This document shows positions 51,201-57,724 of a stretch of 60,703 bases of DNA, one piece after another. The stretch's first letter is position 1. Every line of letters begins with the position of its first letter. Made by a program: the position numbers and the translations under genes. The notes beneath the pieces were generated by a model, which was not told the DNA's origin, made no database searches, and saw only the letters and a program-made list of their open reading frames with translations. Source of the DNA: Phycisphaera sp. (GTDB lineage: Bacteria; Planctomycetota; Phycisphaerae; Phycisphaerales; Phycisphaeraceae); assembly GCA_028285385.1 (NCBI GenBank), contig JANQPR010000224.1, forward strand, positions 1-60,703, given 5' to 3'.

Positions 51201-51237
51201 ATTCTCGGCCCCCGTCCGCCCGCCCCGGAAGCCCGCC

Positions 51238-52137
51238 ATGCCCCACGTCGCCGACCTGCTCCGCGCCCGCCGGCAACAGCGCGGCCTCACGCTCAGCCAA
51301 CTGGCCGACGCGGTCGACGCCGCGCCCAGCTACCTGTCGATGATCGAGAACCGCCGCGTCGAGAACCCGCCCTCCGCCGCGCTGCTCGACCGGCTCGAGA
51401 TCGCGCTGGGCATCCACGACCGCGCGCTCCAGGACGCCGCCGACTGGCAACTCACCCCGCCCCAGGTCCGCGCCGCCGTCACGCGTTATGCCCACGACGC
51501 CGAGCGCGGCCGGAAGCTCGCCGTCTGGCTCAAACTCCACACGGGCAAGGCCAAGAACGGTGCTAAGGGCCACGGCGGGCGCGACCTCGACCACCTGTAC
51601 CGCACCGGCCAACTCTCCCGACGCATCAACGCGGTCCTCGAACCCGAACCTGACGGGCCCGTCAACGACGACGCCCCGCGCGACAACGCCGAGGCCAAAA
51701 CCGAAGACGACCTCGGGCCCGCCTTGCCGATGCTCCGCGCGCCACGCGTCCCGCTGATCAACCGCGTCGCCGCCGGTCAACCCGCGACGTTCACCGACCT
51801 CGATTTCCCCGCCCGCGTCGCAGACGACTACCTCGCCGTGCCCGGGCTCGACGACCCCGACGCCTTCGCTACCCGCGTGTACGGCGCGTCGATGTCCCCC
51901 GACTACGCCGAGGGCGACATCGTCGTCTTCTCTCCCACCGCCGACGTGACCGACGGCTGCGACGCGTTCGTTCGCCTCGAGCCCGAGCACGACATCACGT
52001 TCAAGCGCGTCTACTTCGACCAACCCGACGAGGCGATCCGCCTCCAGCCGCTCAACTCCGCCTTCGCCCCCCGCGTCGTCCCACGCGACCACGTCGCCGG
52101 GCTCTACAAGGCCGTGTGGCGCTTCGCGAAGTTGTGA
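51238..52137 (+). CDS. CI/LexA-type repressor (XRE HTH plus S24 self-cleaving peptidase)
   Basis: A 299-residue regulator. Residues about 5-60 are an XRE helix-turn-helix (LLRARRQQRGLTLSQLADAV, SYLSMIENRRVENPPSAALL). A linker of about 100 residues follows. The C-terminal S24 domain has a cleavage-type Ala-Gly (NRVAAGQPATF, residues 179-180), the serine nucleophile in VYGASMSPDYAEGDIVV (Ser218) and the general base Lys in HDITFKRVYF (Lys256). This is the full LexA/CI autocleavage set, so RecA-stimulated inactivation after DNA damage is expected. It is divergent from the cassette starting at 51098 and most likely represses it and itself. The chromosome's own LexA is presumably elsewhere. Confidence 0.88.
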   Translation: MPHVADLLRARRQQRGLTLSQLADAVDAAPSYLSMIENRRVENPPSAALLDRLEIALGIHDRALQDAADWQLTPPQVRAAVTRYAHDAERGRKLAVWLKLHTGKAKNGAKGHGGRDLDHLYRTGQLSRRINAVLEPEPDGPVNDDAPRDNAEAKTEDDLGPALPMLRAPRVPLINRVAAGQPATFTDLDFPARVADDYLAVPGLDDPDAFATRVYGASMSPDYAEGDIVVFSPTADVTDGCDAFVRLEPEHDITFKRVYFDQPDEAIRLQPLNSAFAPRVVPRDHVAGLYKAVWRFAKL

Positions 52138-52158
52138 GTTGTTGGCAGCGGGTCGCAC

Positions 52159-52174
52159 GGGTGGGCCTCCACCC
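52159..52174. terminator. Hairpin between the convergent repressor and ppk genes
   Basis: GGGTGG-GCCT-CCACCC is a perfect 6-bp stem 21 bases after the repressor stop. There is no U-run directly after it, although an A-rich stretch follows at 52231-52250. It may serve as a weak bidirectional terminator. Confidence 0.4.
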
Positions 52175-52270
52175 ATGCCCGAAACGCCGTCGGCGCGCGC
52201 AAGACCGCGACGCTTTCAACGCGGGACGAACAAAAAAACCGGAAAACAAAGTGTTATCCGCTGCGCTCGC

Positions 52271-54460
52271 CTACTCGTCCGCGCTGCGCGTGCGGTTCAT
52301 CAGGTACTGGTGCGTGCCCAGCGCCGCGGGGCCCTCGGGGTCGGCGCCCTTCGGCGAGGTGCGCTGGGTGTAGCCCCCGTCGGCGTCCATCTCCCAGGCG
52401 CGCTTGTGGTCCTGCAGCGACACGTCCAGGATCGTCTGCAGTTGCTGCTGCGCGGCGCGGTCGTAGATCGGCGTGATGCACTCGACGCGGTTGTTCAGGT
52501 TGCGGTACATCCAGTCGGCGCTGCCGATGTAGTACTCGGGATCGCCGGCGTTGTTGAACCGGAAGATCCGCGAATGCTCGAGGAACCGGCCGATGACCGA
52601 CGTCACCGTGACGTGCTCTGACAGCCCCGGCACGCCCGGCCGCAGGCAGCAGAAGCCGCGCACGATCAGGTCGACCTGGACGCCGGCGTTGCTCGCCTCG
52701 TACAGCTTGCGGACCATGCGCTGGTCCTCGAGTTGGTTCATCTTCGCGGTGATCATCGGCCGCTTCGGGTCTTCGGGATCGGCGCCGCGCTGGCGCCAGG
52801 CGTCGGCGTGGGCGACCTCGCGGTCGATCATCTCTTCGAACCGCCGGCGCATCGAGATCGGCGCAATCAGCAAGTGTTTGAAGTCGCGCTTGATCGACCG
52901 GCCGGTGAGAAAGTGGAACAACTCGACCAGGTCGTCGGTAATGCGCGGGTCGGTCGTGAACAGGCCCAGGTCGGTGTAGAGGTTCGCGGTCTTGGCGTGG
53001 TAGTTGCCCGTGCCGACGTGGGCGTAGACGCGCATGCCGTCGGGCTCGTGCCGGACGACCATCGCGGTCTTGGTGTGGGTCTTCAGGCCGACCAGGCCGT
53101 ACACGACGTGGATCCCCGCCTTCTCCAGCCGGCGGGCGAGCTGCACGTTGCGCTCCTCGTCGAAGCGTGCCTTGAGTTCCACCAGACACACGACCTGTTT
53201 CCCCGATTCGGCGGCGCGGATGAGCGACGGGATGAACGGCGAGTCGGGCCCGGTGCGGTACAGCGTCAGCTTGATCGCGACCACCTTCGGGTCGTTCGCC
53301 GCCTCACTGATGAAACGCTCGACGCTCGCGGCGAAGCTCTCGTACGGGTGGTGCACCATCAGGTCGCCGGACCGGATGACGTCGAACATGTTCGCGTCTT
53401 CGTCGGCCAGGCGTTCGGGTACGACGGGCGTCCACTTCGGGAACTTCAGGTCGGGCCGGCTGACCGAGCCGTGGATCGTCCACAGGTCGGTGTAGTCCAG
53501 CTCGCCGGGCATCTCGTAGACGTCGTCCTGGCGGAGCCCGAGCTCGCCGAGCAGGAACCGGTTCATCGGGTGGTGCGGCGAGTCGTCGACCTCGAGCCGG
53601 ACCGCGTTGGCGAACCGCCGGTCACGCAGCTCCTGGTTGATCAGCTCCAGCAAATCCTCGGCGTCTTCCTCGTCGCGCTCGACGTCCGCGTTGCGCGTGA
53701 TGCGGAACGGTTCCGCGTGCTTGATCTCCATGCCCTCGAACAGGTCGTCGAGGTTGTGCCGGATGATGTCCAGCAAACGGACGAACCGGTACTGCCCGGG
53801 CTGGTCCGGGTCGTTGATCGGTACCCAGGGCGGCAGGACCTCCGGCACCTTCACCCGCGCGAACTGCAGCCGGTCTTCGCCGTCGTCGTCCGGCACGTCG
53901 TACCGTTTCGCGCCGCGCGGGCCCCGCAGCATCACGCCCAGCGACGTCGACAGGTTCGACAGGAACGGAAACGGGTGCCCAGGGTCCACCGCGAGCGGCG
54001 TGAGCACGGAGAACAGGTGGGTGCGGAAGTACGCCTCGCACCGCGCCCGGTCGGCGTCGGTCAGCTCCTCCCACTCGAGCAGGAAAATGCCCTCGTCCCG
54101 CAACGCCGGACGGATGTTCTGCTTGAAGCACTCGGCCTGCCTCGCGAGCATCGGCAGCACAAGCTGACGGATCGCCTTGAGTTGGTCCTCCGCGGTCATG
54201 CCGTCCGGCGTTCGCGCGAGCAAACCGGCCTTGATCTGTCGTTTCAACCCGCCGACGCGCTTCTGGAAGTACTCGTCGAGGTTCGAGTTGAAGATCGCCA
54301 GAAACGCCAGCCGTTCGACCAACGGCGTCCGGTCGTCCAGCGCCATCGCCAGCACACGCTCGTTAAACCCCAGCCACTGCACCTCGCGGTTCAGGAACTC
54401 GTTCGGTTCCCCCGACGCGGGCGCGGCAGGCGGCATCGCTGCGGTCGACAACGGCTTCAT
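52271..54460 (-). CDS. ppk1: Polyphosphate kinase 1
   Basis: Makes inorganic polyphosphate from ATP, 729 residues, the usual PPK1 size. The N-terminal domain begins with FLNREVQWLGFNERVLAMAL and EYFQKRVGGLKRQ. The head domain includes FPFLSNLSTSLGVML. The catalytic part has MVHHPYESFAASVERFISEA, ALKLTLYRT-type strand (VVAIKLTLYRTGPDSPFIP), the autophosphorylated His region GLVGLKTHTKTAMVVRHE, and VYAHVGTGNYHAKTANLYTD. C-terminal FIGSADWM-type motif is YYIGSADWMYRNLNNRVE. The ATG at 54460 has GGAAG about nine bases upstream. It is separated from the next upstream gene by 108 bases. No exopolyphosphatase gene is near. Confidence 0.95.
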   Translation of the reverse strand: MKPLSTAAMPPAAPASGEPNEFLNREVQWLGFNERVLAMALDDRTPLVERLAFLAIFNSNLDEYFQKRVGGLKRQIKAGLLARTPDGMTAEDQLKAIRQLVLPMLARQAECFKQNIRPALRDEGIFLLEWEELTDADRARCEAYFRTHLFSVLTPLAVDPGHPFPFLSNLSTSLGVMLRGPRGAKRYDVPDDDGEDRLQFARVKVPEVLPPWVPINDPDQPGQYRFVRLLDIIRHNLDDLFEGMEIKHAEPFRITRNADVERDEEDAEDLLELINQELRDRRFANAVRLEVDDSPHHPMNRFLLGELGLRQDDVYEMPGELDYTDLWTIHGSVSRPDLKFPKWTPVVPERLADEDANMFDVIRSGDLMVHHPYESFAASVERFISEAANDPKVVAIKLTLYRTGPDSPFIPSLIRAAESGKQVVCLVELKARFDEERNVQLARRLEKAGIHVVYGLVGLKTHTKTAMVVRHEPDGMRVYAHVGTGNYHAKTANLYTDLGLFTTDPRITDDLVELFHFLTGRSIKRDFKHLLIAPISMRRRFEEMIDREVAHADAWRQRGADPEDPKRPMITAKMNQLEDQRMVRKLYEASNAGVQVDLIVRGFCCLRPGVPGLSEHVTVTSVIGRFLEHSRIFRFNNAGDPEYYIGSADWMYRNLNNRVECITPIYDRAAQQQLQTILDVSLQDHKRAWEMDADGGYTQRTSPKGADPEGPAALGTHQYLMNRTRSADE

Positions 54461-54568
54461 CAGTTCACTTCCAGTCCAAACCAACCCGTTCGTTCGGGCG
54501 CGAACGCCACAGCATACGGCACGCGGCAACCCCGCGGCCGAGACGAGCGCCTCCCCGTGATCCCATTT

Positions 54569-55843
54569 TCAGGGCACGCTCGCGCTGCGCGGCTCCTCGG
54601 GCTGCGGCCGAAGCACAACCACCTCGCTCAACCGCACACGGCCCAGCACCGGCCCCGCCTCCGCCGCGTCGACCGTGACCCCGAACGCGTCGCCCCCGAC
54701 CCCCGCGTTGAACCGCACCCGTTGATTCGGCGACAGCGTCACCACATCGCTTTCCCCGAAACGCACCCGCACCGACAACAACTCCACCAACGCCGGCGAC
54801 ACGTGATCCGGCAGCACCCATTCGACCCAACCCGCGGCGCGGGTCGCTCGGCCGCTCGAACCAGCGTGGTTCGGCGCATCGCCGGGGAGCGTGAACGAGA
54901 CGATCGATGGGGCGTGCAGCCACAACGCGCCGCCGTCCCAGCGCGGCGGGTACGACAGCCCGAACGCCTCGCCCGCCGCCTCGACCGTCATCGGCAGCGC
55001 GGACAGGTCGTGCACGGCCACGCCCGACGCCGCGAAGTCCACCGCCGCCACCGCCGCCGTGGGCATCTCGGCAAACCCCTCGCCGGCCAGCAGCCGGGGC
55101 GAGACGCGCGCGACGCCGGCGCTCACGGACACCGGCCCGGTGTAAAGCCGCGACCCGTCACGCAACGCCACGACGTCCGAACGCTCCGTCGGCAGCACCG
55201 CCGGGTTCGCCAGCCGCAACGCCGCGGTGTTGTCCCACGGCAGCTCGACTTCAGCGCCGTCGGCGGTCTCGAGCGTCACACCCCCGTCCGTGACAGCCGT
55301 GACGAACCCGCTCAACGCGTCGCCGTTCCTCAGCGTCACCGTGTCGCCGTCTGCCGTGCCGCGGTCGTGTGTGTCGGCTTGGTCCACCCGTGTCATCCGC
55401 GAGACGTGTTCCAACGAAACAACGAACTCGCCCAGTCCCGGGTGCGCCCAACGCAGCGCATCCCCTTTGCGCTCCGCTCCCGAGGGGGTCCCCGCGATAC
55501 GCTGACCGTCGACCAGCGCGAGCAGCCAGGCACCACTCGGCTGCGCCGCACGGTCCGTCGATTCCCGCGCAGCCGCAACGAAACGCAGCCGGACCACGTC
55601 GTCGGTCGGCGTCTCGCGTAGGACGCGTCGTTCGTCGTAGTGCCGGACAACCCCGCCGTCGATCTCGACCAGCCGGGCGTCCCGCGCCTGCCATTGCGCA
55701 TCGAGCAGCGTCACCGGCGTCCGCGCCGACGCCGGCAATGAAAGAAGGCCGGCCGATAACCACAGCAGCACCGCCGGCAACGCCGTGACCGACAGGCGTG
55801 GCAGCGCGGCTCGGCTTTCTCCCGCTCGGCGTGTCGACGACAT
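54569..55843 (-). CDS. Exported protein of unknown function, beta-rich
   Basis: About 424 residues with an N-terminal signal peptide (LSVTALPAVLLWLSAGLLSL, then PASA). The body has short repeated beta segments such as TVTLRNGDALSGFVTAVTDG followed by VTLETADGAEVELPWDN, reminiscent of Sm-like or SH3-type strand pairs. The C-terminal part (AGWVEWVLPDHVSPALVELL onward) suggests a carbohydrate- or NPCBM-like sandwich. The ATG at 55843 is used; GTG 55852 would overlap the stop of the preceding gene by four bases, so the genes are coupled. It is the fourth gene of a leftward group beginning beyond the right edge. I do not recognise a named family. Confidence 0.7.
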   Translation of the reverse strand: MSSTRRAGESRAALPRLSVTALPAVLLWLSAGLLSLPASARTPVTLLDAQWQARDARLVEIDGGVVRHYDERRVLRETPTDDVVRLRFVAAARESTDRAAQPSGAWLLALVDGQRIAGTPSGAERKGDALRWAHPGLGEFVVSLEHVSRMTRVDQADTHDRGTADGDTVTLRNGDALSGFVTAVTDGGVTLETADGAEVELPWDNTAALRLANPAVLPTERSDVVALRDGSRLYTGPVSVSAGVARVSPRLLAGEGFAEMPTAAVAAVDFAASGVAVHDLSALPMTVEAAGEAFGLSYPPRWDGGALWLHAPSIVSFTLPGDAPNHAGSSGRATRAAGWVEWVLPDHVSPALVELLSVRVRFGESDVVTLSPNQRVRFNAGVGGDAFGVTVDAAEAGPVLGRVRLSEVVVLRPQPEEPRSASVP

Positions 55844-55848
55844 GGGGT

Positions 55849-56862
55849 TCACCGTTGGAAGATCGGCAATAACCGGTTCGGGATTTGCAGGATCACTAGG
55901 GCCATGCCCGTCCCGTACGACTGCCCGTGGCTCGAGGTCCACGAGCCGTTGTCCTGCTGGGCGTTCAGCAGTTCCTTCCGCATCACCGGGAACCACTCGG
56001 CCCAGTGCTTCCCGCCGGCCAGGAACGTCGCCTGCGCCGCGTAGTAATGCCCGTAGAAGTAGTGCCCCCCGCCCCGCACGCCTTGGCCCTGCATCTGGTT
56101 CCGCAGGTACGCCAGCCCCTTCGTCACCGCGTCGTCGTCGTACACGCCGGCGTACTGCAGCGACGCCACCCCCGCCGCCGACCGCGGGTAGGCGCTCGTG
56201 CCGGAGTTGAGCATGTACCGGAACCCGCCGTCCGCGGGGTTCTGGCACTGCCGGACGTAACTGATCGCTCGGTCGATCGTCTCCTTCGGCACCGACAGCC
56301 CCGCGTTACGCGCCGACCGCAACGCCATGATCTGCGTGATCGTCACGGAGATATCGGCGTCGAACGGCCGGGGGTGGTACCGCCAGCCGCCCTCGTGGTT
56401 CTGCGTGTCGACGATGAGCCGCACCGCCTTCTGCAACACGTCACGCAGGCGCGGGTCGCGCGTCTGCCCGTAGAGCTCGCCGAGGAACAGCGCGGCGTAC
56501 CCGTGCCCGTACATCGGCCCGTGCGAGGTGTCGGCGGCGATCAGCCCGGACGCGCTGGCGTGGTTGATGATGAAGTCGGCGCACCGCTGGACGTTCTCGC
56601 CGTACTCGCCCCGCCCCGGCAAGTGCCCGTCGGCCATGAACGCCAGCCCGCAGATCCCGGTGATGCCGACGTGCTGCCCGTAACGGTCTGTGCCAAACGC
56701 GCCGTTGTCCTCCTGCACCGACGCGAGGTAGGCGAGCCCGTCTTGTACCGCGGTGCGCAGCGCCGGCGTGATCTCGACGAAGTCGGACGCGGGCTCGGCG
56801 CGAGAGATCGGGAAGATCATCAACACCAAGAAAACCAGGGAAAAACGTGGAAAAAGATGCAT
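55849..56862 (-). CDS. Exported prenyltransferase/squalene-oxidase repeat (terpene-cyclase-like) protein
   Basis: A 337-residue secreted protein. ATG 56862 gives the signal peptide LFPRFSLVFLVLMIFPISRA. The rest is an alpha/alpha toroid of prenyltransferase/squalene-oxidase repeats: GLAYLASVQEDNGAFGTDRY, NHEGGWRYHPRPFDADISVT (QW-like), QCQNPADGGFRYML and LLNAQQDNGSWTSSHGQS. The DxDD motif of squalene-hopene cyclases and the large N-terminal half are missing, so enzymatic cyclisation is unlikely. Such proteins are common in planctomycetes next to coiled-coil, MoxR and DUF58 gene groups. The substrate or partner is unknown. It is separated from its upstream neighbour by 53 bases. Confidence 0.82.
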   Translation of the reverse strand: MHLFPRFSLVFLVLMIFPISRAEPASDFVEITPALRTAVQDGLAYLASVQEDNGAFGTDRYGQHVGITGICGLAFMADGHLPGRGEYGENVQRCADFIINHASASGLIAADTSHGPMYGHGYAALFLGELYGQTRDPRLRDVLQKAVRLIVDTQNHEGGWRYHPRPFDADISVTITQIMALRSARNAGLSVPKETIDRAISYVRQCQNPADGGFRYMLNSGTSAYPRSAAGVASLQYAGVYDDDAVTKGLAYLRNQMQGQGVRGGGHYFYGHYYAAQATFLAGGKHWAEWFPVMRKELLNAQQDNGSWTSSHGQSYGTGMALVILQIPNRLLPIFQR

Positions 56863-56915
56863 GACCAACAACTCCGCTTTTCTCGATTTTCGTGATGTTG
56901 TCGATGTCCCTGACC

Positions 56916-57647
56916 TCACCGCCCCGCCTCCTCCGCCAACCGTCGATAGTAGCGCTCGGTGGCGGCGCGGTACACGGGGCTGTACGGCTCGTCCAGGCCG
57001 TCGCTCAACTCATCACGCAAGCGCGGCGGCAGGGCGCCCCACTCGCTGCGGAGTTCGTCAAGGCTCTTGGCGTCCGGCTCCACGGGCCCGACGCTGCCGG
57101 GAGAGAACTCGCCCTGGTTCGGCTGCGCCCCGCCCGGTTGCGCCGCGCCGGGTTGCGGCCGCTGGCCCTGCCCGGGTTGAGGCTGTTGCCCTTGCTGACC
57201 TTGCCCGGGCTGGTTCTGCGTGTTGTCCTGGTTGCCGGGTTGCGGCTGACCGCTGCCGCCGCCGGACGGGGGCGGGGACGCCTGCGACGCCGCGTCGATC
57301 AGCTGCTGCAGCCGATCGAGGATGCGCTGCTGCAGGCGCTGCGTCGACAGCCCAGCGTCGCGTTGGTCGAGTTGCCGGGTGACCTCTGCCATCTCGCGCA
57401 CCGCCTGGGCGAAGTTCTCGTTGATCTGGTCCTGTGTCAGCGCGTCTTCGAGGTCGGCGTCGACGGGGAGGTCCACGTCGGGCGCCGCGATGTCGTCGGT
57501 CGGCGAAGCCGTGTCGCTGTCGGCGGGCACCTCGGCCCCTGCCGGGGGTTCGAGGTTGAGCAGCTCGTCGAGCGTCGGTTGCTCGTCGGCCACGGCCGGG
57601 CAAGCGAACAACACACACGCGCCCATGACCCACGAAACGGCGTGCAT
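56916..57647 (-). CDS. Exported Gln/Pro/Gly-rich protein of unknown function
   Basis: About 243 residues. The ATG at 57647 gives a signal peptide (HAVSWVMGACVLFACPAVAD). An acidic linker precedes a helical stretch (INENFAQAVREMAEVTRQLD, QRILDRLQQLIDAASQA), then a low-complexity Gln/Gly/Pro-rich tract (about residues 125-180, for example GQGQQGQQPQPGQGQRPQP). It ends with a conserved short segment (ELRSEWGALPPRLRDELSDG, then YYRRLAEEAGR) that resembles the ends of planctomycete DUF4175-associated proteins. A TTG at 57728 would overlap the upstream stop and is the alternative start. It likely acts with the large coiled-coil protein encoded just upstream. Confidence 0.72.
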   Translation of the reverse strand: MHAVSWVMGACVLFACPAVADEQPTLDELLNLEPPAGAEVPADSDTASPTDDIAAPDVDLPVDADLEDALTQDQINENFAQAVREMAEVTRQLDQRDAGLSTQRLQQRILDRLQQLIDAASQASPPPSGGGSGQPQPGNQDNTQNQPGQGQQGQQPQPGQGQRPQPGAAQPGGAQPNQGEFSPGSVGPVEPDAKSLDELRSEWGALPPRLRDELSDGLDEPYSPVYRAATERYYRRLAEEAGR

Positions 57648-57724
57648 GCTCGGCCGCCACGCAACGCGTCGCGCGGGCGGGTGGGACGCCAGCCGATTCC
57701 TTGCGTGTGTCGTTCCGCCGTGCC

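Noticed and set aside
46313..52137. Calling the terminase region a complete or inducible prophage
   Set aside because: No integrase, capsid, portal, tail or lysis genes, and no flanking tRNA or att-like repeats other than the terminase-end duplication. Only a cassette is supported.
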